A DNA stretch of 5,475 nucleotides, from the NCBI GenBank assembly GCA_949486985.1, contig CATBLW010000075.1, positions 1 through 5,475 of the forward strand, given 5' to 3'. Shown here in pieces: positions 1-5,475 of the stretch. Origin of the DNA: Prochlorococcus marinus str. MIT 9215. GTDB lineage: Bacteria; Cyanobacteriota; Cyanobacteriia; PCC-6307; Cyanobiaceae. The position numbers and the translations under genes were made by a program. Every line of letters begins with the position of its first letter. Within the stretch, counting starts at the first letter, position 1. Under the pieces are notes generated by a model that saw nothing but the letters and a program-made list of their open reading frames with translations, was not told where the DNA came from and made no database searches.

Positions 1-564
1 CATCGACACCACCACTGCTACTCCGATCAGCCCAACGATCACCATGACGCTGCTCGTGGTCTCTGGTGGGCCCACAGCGAATGGATGCTGCATGAGATTC
101 CCGCCTTGCAACACACAGACCGCTTTACCAGTGATCTGCAACGTGACCCTTTCTATTGCTGGCTGGATCGCTGGTTCCTACTGCTGCAAATCCCACTAGG
201 ACTCGCGCTTTACTGGTACGGAGAACTCGCCCAGATCCATGGTGGCGGCTTGGGCCTCGTGCTTTGGGCAATCCCGCTCCGACTGGTGGTCGTCTATCAC
301 GTCACCTGGTTGGTGAACTCAGCAACCCATGCCTTCGGCTATCGAAACTTCGACTGCCCCGATCTCTCCCGCAACTGCTGGTGGGTCGCCCTACTCACCT
401 TTGGCGAGGGCTGGCATAACAACCACCATGCATTTCCTGCCAGTGCTCAGCATGGCTTGCGCTGGTTTGAATTCGACATCACCTGGCAACACATCAAGGT
501 GCTCCGCTTTCTCGGTCTAGCCCGCAAGATTCAGCAGGCTCGCTACACGCCCGATGTGTCTTGA
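1..564 (+). CDS. desC: Membrane fatty-acid desaturase, DesC-like (delta-9 acyl-lipid type), 3' part
   Basis: The reading frame is open from base 1 to the TGA at 562-564, giving the last 187 residues; the start lies left of the window. The first residues seen are HRHHH, the second histidine box. The third box, HNNHH, follows within FGEGWHNNHHAFP, and an extra probable ligand histidine lies in LVNSATH. These residues bind the di-iron centre of membrane acyl-lipid desaturases, which introduce a cis double bond into acyl chains of glycerolipids using oxygen and reduced ferredoxin. Hydrophobic segments surround FLLLQIPLGLALYW and LRLVVVYHVTWLV. Aligned to the second desaturase in this window it begins at that protein's residue 130, so about 130 residues including box 1 are missing; hand-counted identity is about 60%. 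The last seven codons and the stop overlap the convergent gene at 543-1295. The family is secure. Delta-9 regiospecificity is inferred from DesC resemblance, and the DesC subclass cannot be assigned. Confidence 0.9.
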   Translation, partial: HRHHHCYSDQPNDHHDAARGLWWAHSEWMLHEIPALQHTDRFTSDLQRDPFYCWLDRWFLLLQIPLGLALYWYGELAQIHGGGLGLVLWAIPLRLVVVYHVTWLVNSATHAFGYRNFDCPDLSRNCWWVALLTFGEGWHNNHHAFPASAQHGLRWFEFDITWQHIKVLRFLGLARKIQQARYTPDVS

Positions 565-1295
565 TCGGTCATCTTCACGGCCGTGAGCCGTAGATCATCC
601 AGGAATCCTTCTGCCCCCCTGCGATCAACACCACCAAGAGCCACCTGTGTGGCATGTAGATCCAGCAATTCGCCATCAAGTTCCTCAGCGTTGTAATCCC
701 TTAAACCAGCCATGACCGCAGCAAAGCGCTCGCGCCGCTGAGACTTACTGGCTGGATAAGCCGCCATCACCTTTTCTCGACAGAGGCGCCAAGATTTGCC
801 CTGGCAAAGGCGATCAGCAAGTGCCGCGCTCAAGGCTGCAGCCTCATCCTCTTCAATCCTCCAATCAAAACCTGCTGGCAAAGGCGCCAATCCGACAAAA
901 ATCTCAAACAGGTCACCGGCCCCGAGCGGCGTGCCATCAACCCGCTCCAAAGGCAGCGCACTTTCCGTCAACACTTTGAGCAAATCAGGGTGGCCCTGAC
1001 TCAGGCGCTCCCGAATGGGTTCAAGGCCTACATGAAGAATGGCATTGGCCTGGCCAAGGGCCAAAAACACTTCGGGGCCAGGCGAAGCCAATTTGCCATT
1101 ACGCAGATTTGAGATCTGCGAATTGTGCACGCGGCCCAGATCCAGGCATTCAGCGAAGGCCGGCAAGACCTTATGCGACCAGCCATTGCGCTCATGCCAG
1201 ACATGAATGAGATGAGCCATGGCTCTCCGCCCATCATCCAACCGCTCGCGGTAGCCCCTGGTCGCAGGATCAGATTCAACATTGGGCGTGGTCAT
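543..1295 (-). CDS. Conserved-looking hypothetical protein with probable N-terminal helix-turn-helix
   Basis: This encodes 250 residues, ending with TAG. I do not recognise a named family. Residues about 38-85 look like an XRE-type helix-turn-helix: a helical stretch (KVLPAFAECLDLG), then HNSQISNLRNGK (57-68), which resembles the recognition helix and the following 'xxGK/R' turn of Cro/C1 proteins, then PGPEVFLALGQAN as the next helix. Residues 90-250 are acidic and helical-looking, with no transmembrane segment, signal peptide, cysteine-cluster motif or ligand domain that I can name. The ATG at 1295 is chosen because the longer frame to 1403 would add a Cys/Arg-rich stretch antisense to the desaturase 2 N-terminus and run through the candidate promoter. 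No Shine-Dalgarno is seen. The gene diverges from desaturase 2 and its 3' end overlaps desaturase 1 by 22 bp, suggesting but not proving a local regulator of the two. It could instead be an orphan protein unrelated to lipid control. Confidence 0.85.
   Translation of the reverse strand: MTTPNVESDPATRGYRERLDDGRRAMAHLIHVWHERNGWSHKVLPAFAECLDLGRVHNSQISNLRNGKLASPGPEVFLALGQANAILHVGLEPIRERLSQGHPDLLKVLTESALPLERVDGTPLGAGDLFEIFVGLAPLPAGFDWRIEEDEAAALSAALADRLCQGKSWRLCREKVMAAYPASKSQRRERFAAVMAGLRDYNAEELDGELLDLHATQVALGGVDRRGAEGFLDDLRLTAVKMTDQDTSGV
575..591. repeat. Short GC-rich palindrome and hairpin just past desaturase 1
   Basis: TCACGGCCGTGA at 575-586 is a perfect 12-bp palindrome starting 11 bases after the desaturase 1 stop. 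An alternative 5-bp stem pairs ACGGC (577-581) with GCCGT (587-591) around the loop CGTGA. It lies inside the 3' end of the opposite-strand gene and has no following U-tract. It could slow or end transcription of desaturase 1, but chance or coding constraint is equally plausible. Confidence 0.25.
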
Positions 1296-1322
1296 TGAAT
1301 ACGGATCCGTATCGTGTATAGT
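1295..1322 (+). promoter_or_regulatory. Candidate sigma-70-type promoter of desaturase 2
   Basis: TTGAAT (1295-1300, four of six matches to TTGACA) and TATAGT (1317-1322, five of six matches to TATAAT) are separated by 16 bp. Transcription would begin near 1329, leaving a leader of about 18 bases before the ATG at 1347. The -35 overlaps the first base of the divergent gene's start codon, and the spacer holds the 14-bp palindrome. On the opposite strand TATACA (1320-1315) is a weaker -10 candidate for the divergent gene, without a clear -35. The call rests on motif match and position only. Confidence 0.5.
1299..1312. promoter_or_regulatory. Perfect 14-bp palindrome, candidate operator
   Basis: ATACGGATCCGTAT is its own reverse complement over all 14 bases. 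It starts four bases upstream of the divergent gene's ATG and lies in the spacer between the proposed -35 and -10 of desaturase 2. A dimeric helix-turn-helix protein bound there would block desaturase 2 transcription and also cover the start region of its own gene. One half-site, ACGGATC, recurs at 1336-1342, 35 bp downstream. The palindrome is seen directly; its role as the binding site of the adjacent protein is inferred. Confidence 0.5.
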
Positions 1323-1330
1323 TTGCAAAC
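1321..1330. promoter_or_regulatory. Perfect 10-bp palindrome at the predicted transcription start
   Basis: GTTTGCAAAC is self-complementary over 10 bases. It overlaps the last two bases of the proposed -10 and covers the expected transcription start of desaturase 2. Its sequence differs from the 14-bp palindrome, so it would be a site for a different protein or a chance occurrence. Confidence 0.3.
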
Positions 1331-1346
1331 ATTCGACGGATCGCTC

Positions 1347-2279
1347 ATGGCTTCCAGAGTGATAACAGCGCCTTCGACAGTGAGTCGACCAGTAGCCTCG
1401 CACAAGGCCCTAGAACTATCTTCCAGGCTTCAGCGCCCGATCAGCTCGAGAACTGGCCATGCCCCCAAAGAAGCTCGTCGCTGGGGCACGATCGGATTCA
1501 TGATCGCTATTCATATTCTCGCCATCGTTGCCCTGCTGCCCCGTTTCTGGAGCTGGCAAGGGGTCACCGCCATGCTCGTCCTCTATTGGGTCACCGCCTG
1601 CTTGGGCGTCACCATCGGCTACCACCGACTGCTCTCTCACCGTTCATTCCGTGTTCCCAAGTGGCTGGAGCGCTTCTTTGCTACCTGCGGCACCTTGAGC
1701 TGTCAGCACGGTCCCATCGACTGGGTGGGCCTCCATCGCCACCATCACAAGTTTTCCGATACAGATGCCGATCACCACAACAGCCATCGGGGCTTCTGGT
1801 GGAGCCATATGGGCTGGATGTTTGAGCCCATTCCAGCCATGAGAACGGTGCCACGCTTAACCAGCGATCTAGTCGGCGACCCTTACTACCGCTGGCTGAA
1901 CAAATACTTTCTGCTGCTTCAACTCCCCCTAGGAGCTCTGCTGTTCTGGATCGGTCAAGCCAGCGGTGCTGGTGGTTGGTCGATGGTTCTCTGGGGCATC
2001 TTCCTTCGCCTTGTTGTGGTGTATCACATCACCTGGCTTGTCAATTCCGCCACTCACTGCTGGGGAAGCGTTGTCTTTGAAAGCGGTGACAAATCACGCA
2101 ACAACCCTTGGGTTGCCGCCCTCACATTTGGCGAAGGCTGGCACAACAATCACCACGCCTTTCCCCATTCCGCCATTCATGGAATGCAAGCAGGTCAAAT
2201 CGACCTCACCTGGCAACACATCCGGTTCATGCGCGCCCTCGGCTTAGCCAGCAAAATTCAGTTGCCGATCACGTCGTAA
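1347..2279 (+). CDS. desC: Membrane fatty-acid desaturase, DesC-like (delta-9 acyl-lipid type), complete
   Basis: This encodes a 310-residue integral membrane di-iron desaturase, a usual length for cyanobacterial DesC proteins. The histidine boxes are HRLLSH (93-98), HRHHH (130-134) and HNNHH (266-270), with a further probable ligand at H237 in NSATH. Hydrophobic segments lie at about 48-65, 72-92, 188-203 and 213-233. Residues 1-45 form a Ser/Arg-rich tail before the first membrane segment. The family converts saturated acyl chains on glycerolipids to monoenes in thylakoid or plasma membranes, using ferredoxin electrons, and helps set membrane fluidity in cold. The ATG at 1347 is preferred over the in-frame GTG at 1314 because the GTG sits upstream of the proposed -10. 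The only purine-rich stretch upstream is the weak ACGGA at 1336-1340. The gene is paralogous to the partial desaturase at the left edge, with the probable regulator between them. Family is certain; regiospecificity is inferred by resemblance. Confidence 0.93.
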   Translation: MASRVITAPSTVSRPVASHKALELSSRLQRPISSRTGHAPKEARRWGTIGFMIAIHILAIVALLPRFWSWQGVTAMLVLYWVTACLGVTIGYHRLLSHRSFRVPKWLERFFATCGTLSCQHGPIDWVGLHRHHHKFSDTDADHHNSHRGFWWSHMGWMFEPIPAMRTVPRLTSDLVGDPYYRWLNKYFLLLQLPLGALLFWIGQASGAGGWSMVLWGIFLRLVVVYHITWLVNSATHCWGSVVFESGDKSRNNPWVAALTFGEGWHNNHHAFPHSAIHGMQAGQIDLTWQHIRFMRALGLASKIQLPITS

Positions 2280-2287
2280 GGTGATCG
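2266..2287. repeat. Inverted repeat around the desaturase 2 stop codon
   Basis: CGATCAC (2266-2272) pairs perfectly with GTGATCG (2281-2287), leaving an 8-base loop that contains the TAA stop at 2277-2279. There is no U-run after it, so it does not qualify as a standard intrinsic terminator. It may act as a weak terminator or 3'-end stabiliser before rplI, or be fortuitous. Confidence 0.35.
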
Positions 2288-2322
2288 ATCGCTAATCAGT
2301 CGTCGTCCGTCCTGTTATCTCC

Positions 2323-2781
2323 ATGGCCAAGCGCGTACAAATCGTTCTAAAAGAGGACATCCTCAGCCTGGGCAAGGACGGCGATCTTGTGGAGGTCGCT
2401 CCTGGCTATGCCAGGAACCACCTGCTTCCTTATGGCAAGGCTGTACCCGTGACCCCTGCCGTTCTCAAGCAAGTTGAGCATCGACGGGCCAAGCAAGTCG
2501 AGCAAGAGGCCGCGCTGAAGCAAGCCGCTCTCGACTTCCAAACCGCTCTGGTCACAATCGGACGCTTCACCGTCAAGAAGCAAACAGGCGAAGACGATGT
2601 CTTGTTTGGAACGGTCACCAATGGGGATGTGGCCGAAGTGATTCAAGAGGCCACAAAGAAGGAAATCGATCGCCGCGACATCACCGTTCCCGAAATCCAC
2701 CGCACCGGCAGTTTCAAGGTGCAGGTCAAGCTGCATAGTCAAGTCACAGCCGAAATCAACCTCGAAGTGACGAGCTACTGA
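2323..2781 (+). CDS. rplI: Large-subunit ribosomal protein bL9
   Basis: The 152-residue product matches bL9 in length (family usually about 148-152) and layout. The N-terminal RNA-binding domain carries the family signature around VEVAPGYARNHLLPYGKA (residues 23-40, with G28, Y29, N32, L35 and G38). A long Lys/Glu/Gln-rich helix (about 41-75) connects to a C-terminal domain (about 80-150) containing VLFGTVTNGDVAEVI. bL9 binds 23S rRNA near the base of the L1 stalk and helps maintain reading frame. The ATG is preceded by pyrimidine-rich sequence without a Shine-Dalgarno. The gene starts 43 bp after desaturase 2 and is followed by dnaB, a rplI-dnaB linkage found in many bacteria. No convincing promoter of its own is seen in the gap; one may lie inside the desaturase coding region. 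Confidence 0.97.
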   Translation: MAKRVQIVLKEDILSLGKDGDLVEVAPGYARNHLLPYGKAVPVTPAVLKQVEHRRAKQVEQEAALKQAALDFQTALVTIGRFTVKKQTGEDDVLFGTVTNGDVAEVIQEATKKEIDRRDITVPEIHRTGSFKVQVKLHSQVTAEINLEVTSY

Positions 2782-2796
2782 GCTCTCCACACAAGC

Positions 2797-2815
2797 CAAT
2801 CTCTGTTAGAGGTTG
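2797..2815 (+). repeat. Hairpin in the rplI-dnaB intergenic gap
   Basis: CAATCTCT (2797-2804) can pair with AGAGGTTG (2808-2815) over eight positions, one of them G-U in RNA, around a 3-base GTT loop. It lies 15 bases after the rplI stop. No U-tract follows directly; the nearest T-rich bases are at about 2834-2843. It could be a processing or attenuation element between rplI and dnaB, but function is not shown. Confidence 0.35.
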
Positions 2816-2860
2816 CCGAGCAAGTCAGAGTGGGTTTCTCCTTAACTTCAGCCCATCACC

Positions 2861-4276
2861 ATGGTGAGCGTCCCCTTACCCAATAGCGGCGATGCCGCCG
2901 CAGAGGGCGCTCGAGCCTTCGGCAAAGCTGCAAGCTCACGCGAACCACAATTTGAGTCACTGCCCGACTCCGTGCCACCACAAAATCTGGAGGCCGAGGA
3001 AGCTGTACTCGGCGGCATCCTCCTGGATCCAGATGGCATCCATCGCGTGGCTGATGTTCTTCAGCCTGAAGCGTTTTACCTGAACGCCCACCGCGAGATC
3101 TATCGCACGGCCCTGATGCTGCACGGCCAGGGAAAACCAACCGATCTCACGGCGATGAGCGCCTGGCTTGCCGACACAGGCTCTCTCGAGAAAGTCGGCG
3201 GTAGCAACCGCCTCATCGAGCTTGTAGAACGCGTCGCCTCTACGGCATCCATCGAGCAAGTGGCGCGGTTGGTGATGGATAAATTCCTGCGCCGCCAACT
3301 AATCCGATCAGGCAACGACGTCATTCAACTCGGCTTTGACCAAAGCCTGCCGATGGACCAGGTGCTCGACAAAGCCGAGCAAAAGATCTTTGCCATCAGC
3401 CAAGAGAAGCCCTCCAAAGGACTGACACCGACAGCCGAAATCCTTACGAGCACCTTCAACGAAATCGAAAGTCGCTCTCTCGGCACCTCTGTTGCCGGCA
3501 TCCCCGTCAACTTCTATGACCTCGATGCCATGACCCAAGGCCTGCAACGCAGTGACCTAATCATCGTGGCCGGTCGACCCGCCATGGGCAAAACCTCCAT
3601 CGTTCTCAATCTGGCCAAGAACGTGGCCCAGCTCCACAACCTGCCTGTCTGTTTGTTCAGCCTGGAAATGAGCAAGGAACAGCTCACCTATCGACTCCTA
3701 TCGATGGAAGTCGGCATTGAGAGCGGCAGGCTCAGAACAGGGCGATTGCAGCAGGAAGAATGGCCCCTGCTAGGCCAAGGCATCAACACCCTTGGCCAGC
3801 TTCCGCTCTACATCGATGACAAGCCCAATTCCGGCGTGCTGGAAATGCGTTCCCTATGCAGAAGGCTCATGGCAGAACAGGGCAAAGAATTGGGGCTTGT
3901 GGTGATCGACTATCTGCAATTGATGGAAGGTTCCACACCAGACAACCGTGTTCAAGAACTCTCGAGAATCACCCGAGGCCTCAAGGGCATGGCGCGGGAG
4001 CTGAATGTGCCCGTGATCGCCCTCTCCCAGCTCAGCCGTGGCGTGGAATCACGCACCAATAAGCGCCCGATGCTCAGCGATCTGCGGGAATCAGGCTCCA
4101 TCGAACAAGACGCTGACTTGGTGCTGATGATCTATCGGGATGAGTACTACAACCCTGAAACACCAGATCGCGGCATCACAGAAGTGATCGTGACCAAGCA
4201 TCGCAACGGACCTGTCGGCACCGTCAAGCTGTTGTTCGAGCCACAATTCACTCGCTTCCGCAACCTGGCCGCTTAA
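2861..4276 (+). CDS. dnaB: Replicative DNA helicase DnaB
   Basis: The 471-residue product is a full-length DnaB, the hexameric ATP-driven helicase that encircles the lagging strand and recruits primase. Residues 1-37 form a low-complexity Ala/Ser-rich extension. The primase-interacting N-terminal domain begins at PPQNLEAEEAVLGGIL (39-54) and runs to about 140. The RecA-like C-terminal domain has Walker A GRPAMGKT (238-245), Walker B VVIDYLQ (347-353, D350), DLRESGSIEQDAD (407-419), and KHRNGPVG with a probable arginine finger at R448. No intein interrupts the Walker A or later motifs, although DnaB is a frequent intein host in cyanobacteria. The 79-bp gap after rplI holds a hairpin but no clear promoter, so co-transcription with rplI is plausible. 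No strong Shine-Dalgarno is seen. The start is the first in-frame ATG; a shorter start is possible because the N-terminal extension is poorly conserved in the family. Confidence 0.97.
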   Translation: MVSVPLPNSGDAAAEGARAFGKAASSREPQFESLPDSVPPQNLEAEEAVLGGILLDPDGIHRVADVLQPEAFYLNAHREIYRTALMLHGQGKPTDLTAMSAWLADTGSLEKVGGSNRLIELVERVASTASIEQVARLVMDKFLRRQLIRSGNDVIQLGFDQSLPMDQVLDKAEQKIFAISQEKPSKGLTPTAEILTSTFNEIESRSLGTSVAGIPVNFYDLDAMTQGLQRSDLIIVAGRPAMGKTSIVLNLAKNVAQLHNLPVCLFSLEMSKEQLTYRLLSMEVGIESGRLRTGRLQQEEWPLLGQGINTLGQLPLYIDDKPNSGVLEMRSLCRRLMAEQGKELGLVVIDYLQLMEGSTPDNRVQELSRITRGLKGMARELNVPVIALSQLSRGVESRTNKRPMLSDLRESGSIEQDADLVLMIYRDEYYNPETPDRGITEVIVTKHRNGPVGTVKLLFEPQFTRFRNLAA

Positions 4277-4325
4277 AAGCAGCCATCGCTTGAGCTCACC
4301 TGTTCCTTAGACACTTTCGGGCCCC

Positions 4326-5475
4326 ATGCCCTGCAGCGTTCCAGCTACCGAGAACTTCGACGTAATCGTTGTTGGCGGTGGGCACGCCGGTTGTGAAGCC
4401 GCCATCACTGCAGCGCGCTTAGGCCTCACCACAGCTTTATTCACCCTCAACCTCGATCGGATTGCCTGGCAACCTTGCAACCCCGCAGTGGGAGGACCAG
4501 CCAAGAGTCAACTCGTACATGAAGTGGATGCCCTTGGGGGAGTCATCGGTCGCCTGGCCGATGCAACGGCGCTGCAAAAACGAGTGCTCAATGCCAGCCG
4601 CGGCCCTGCCGTCTGGGCGCTCCGTGCCCAGACCGACAAACGCCTCTATGCACGCCAGATGCTGCAGTTGCTGCAACAAACCGCCAACCTCTCTCTAAGA
4701 GAAGCGATGGTGACTGGTCTCGAAGTCGAAGGTGATCCATCGGGTGGCGGGGAGCACTGGGAGCCCGCTCAAGGACATGCAGCACAGATCACAGGCGTAC
4801 GGACCTATTTCGGCAGTGTTTATCGGGCCCAAGCCGTCGTGCTAACCACCGGCACGTTCCTTGGTGGTCAGATCTGGGTTGGCAATCAATCCATGCCGGC
4901 AGGTCGTGCCGGCGAGCAAGCCGCAGAAGGGCTCACCGAAGCTCTCGAGTCACTTGGCTTCCACACCAATCGCCTCAAAACAGGCACTCCGGCCAGAGTC
5001 GATCGACGCAGCATTGCTCTCGATCAACTGGAAGAGCAACCCAGCGATGCCGCTGATCGCTTCTTCTCCTTCGACCCAACCACCTGGGTCAGCGGTGAAC
5101 AGATGAGCTGCCACATCACCCGCACTACCGCATCAACCCATCAGCTGATCAAAGAGAACCTCGAACTAACGCCTATCTATGGAGGCTTTCTCGACAGCAA
5201 AGGGCCGCGTTACTGCCCATCAATCGAAGACAAGATCGTCCGTTTTGCTGACAAAGACTCTCACCAGATTTTTCTCGAACCGGAAGGTCGCGACACGCCA
5301 GAAATTTATGTGCAGGGATTCTCCACCGGACTACCTGAGCGGTTGCAACTCGACTTGCTACGCACCCTGCCAGGGCTTGAGCAATGCGTCATGCTGCGGC
5401 CCGCCTATGCCGTCGATTACGACTACCTTCCCGCCACACAGCTCAGTCCTTCATTGGAAACCAGACGCGTCAAAG
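4326..5475 (+). CDS. mnmG: tRNA uridine-5-carboxymethylaminomethyl modification enzyme MnmG (GidA), 5' part
   Basis: The frame is open from the ATG at 4326 to the right edge (383 codons plus one base), so the C-terminal part of a family protein of about 620-650 residues is cut off. The N-terminus FDVIVVGGGHAGCEAA holds the FAD-binding GxGxxG (residues 17-22). Further family landmarks are WQPCNPAVGGPAKSQLVHE, GPAVWALRAQTDK, LTTGTFLGG, the MnmG signature GPRYCPSIEDK (293-303, with C297 as the conserved cysteine) and PAYAVDYDYL. With MnmE, MnmG uses FAD, NADH and a methylene-folate carbon to build the cmnm5 group on wobble U34 of certain tRNAs, supporting decoding accuracy. It lies 49 bp after dnaB on the same strand, with no evident promoter, terminator or Shine-Dalgarno between. 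The ATG was chosen because it sits 10 codons before the conserved FDVIVVGGG core, normal for the family. Confidence 0.96.
   Translation, partial: MPCSVPATENFDVIVVGGGHAGCEAAITAARLGLTTALFTLNLDRIAWQPCNPAVGGPAKSQLVHEVDALGGVIGRLADATALQKRVLNASRGPAVWALRAQTDKRLYARQMLQLLQQTANLSLREAMVTGLEVEGDPSGGGEHWEPAQGHAAQITGVRTYFGSVYRAQAVVLTTGTFLGGQIWVGNQSMPAGRAGEQAAEGLTEALESLGFHTNRLKTGTPARVDRRSIALDQLEEQPSDAADRFFSFDPTTWVSGEQMSCHITRTTASTHQLIKENLELTPIYGGFLDSKGPRYCPSIEDKIVRFADKDSHQIFLEPEGRDTPEIYVQGFSTGLPERLQLDLLRTLPGLEQCVMLRPAYAVDYDYLPATQLSPSLETRRVK

Noticed and set aside
1314..1346. A GTG start at 1314 for desaturase 2, adding 11 residues.
   Set aside because: It lies upstream of the best -10 candidate (1317-1322), so it would not be in the mRNA if that promoter is right. 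The residues it adds lie far outside the conserved core.
1296..1403. A 36-codon N-terminal extension of the minus-strand regulator gene.
   Set aside because: It would run antisense through the desaturase 2 start and the candidate promoter. Its Cys/Arg/His-rich composition does not resemble the rest of the protein. The ATG at 1295 gives a clean divergent arrangement.
2283..2292. GATCGATCGC as a HIP1-like cyanobacterial octamer.
   Set aside because: It does not match GCGATCGC, and no true HIP1 site is seen elsewhere in the window.
2347..2799. A 150-codon open frame antisense to rplI.
   Set aside because: It mirrors the codon pattern of the certain rplI gene on the other strand and shows no recognisable domain.
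3569..4210. Possible intein or insertion in dnaB at the usual Walker A or C-terminal motif sites.
   Set aside because: All helicase motifs are contiguous and the total length of 471 residues is normal, so no intein is present.
4277..4325. A promoter or terminator in the dnaB-mnmG gap, for example TTGAGC at 4290 or the TGAGCTCA palindrome at 4291-4298.
   Set aside because: No -10 lies at a proper spacing, the palindrome is too short for a stable hairpin, and there is no U-tract.

Overview
The window looks like core chromosome of a marine picocyanobacterium (Synechococcus, Cyanobium or a low-light Prochlorococcus). The grounds are the cyanobacterial-type protein sequences (DesC-like acyl-lipid desaturases and the characteristic DnaB and MnmG), the moderate-to-high GC content, very short intergenic gaps, near absence of Shine-Dalgarno sequences, and no HIP1 (GCGATCGC) octamers. 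The genus cannot be fixed from sequence reading alone.

The left half (1-2279) is a lipid-desaturation block. The 3' part of one membrane fatty-acid desaturase (1-564, +) enters from the left edge. It converges on, and overlaps by 22 bp, a gene on the opposite strand (543-1295, -) for a 250-residue protein with a probable N-terminal helix-turn-helix. That gene diverges from a second, complete desaturase (1347-2279, +). The two desaturases are paralogues, about 60% identical by hand count over the shared part. The 51-bp divergent gap holds a perfect 14-bp palindrome placed exactly between a plausible -35 and -10 of the second desaturase, and a second perfect 10-bp palindrome just after the -10. 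This is the architecture expected of a local autoregulated repressor controlling membrane-lipid unsaturation, and it is the most interesting part of the window.

The right half (2323-5475) is a co-directional housekeeping run: rplI (ribosomal protein bL9), dnaB (replicative helicase, without an intein) and mnmG/gidA (tRNA U34 modification, cut by the right edge). Gaps of 43, 79 and 49 bp separate desaturase 2, rplI, dnaB and mnmG. No strong promoter or U-tract terminator is visible in these gaps, so read-through transcription is possible. Two small inverted repeats (around the desaturase 2 stop codon and in the rplI-dnaB gap) may modulate expression. No RNA genes, insertion sequences, CRISPR arrays or prophage pieces are seen, and no intergenic stretch exceeds 300 bp.
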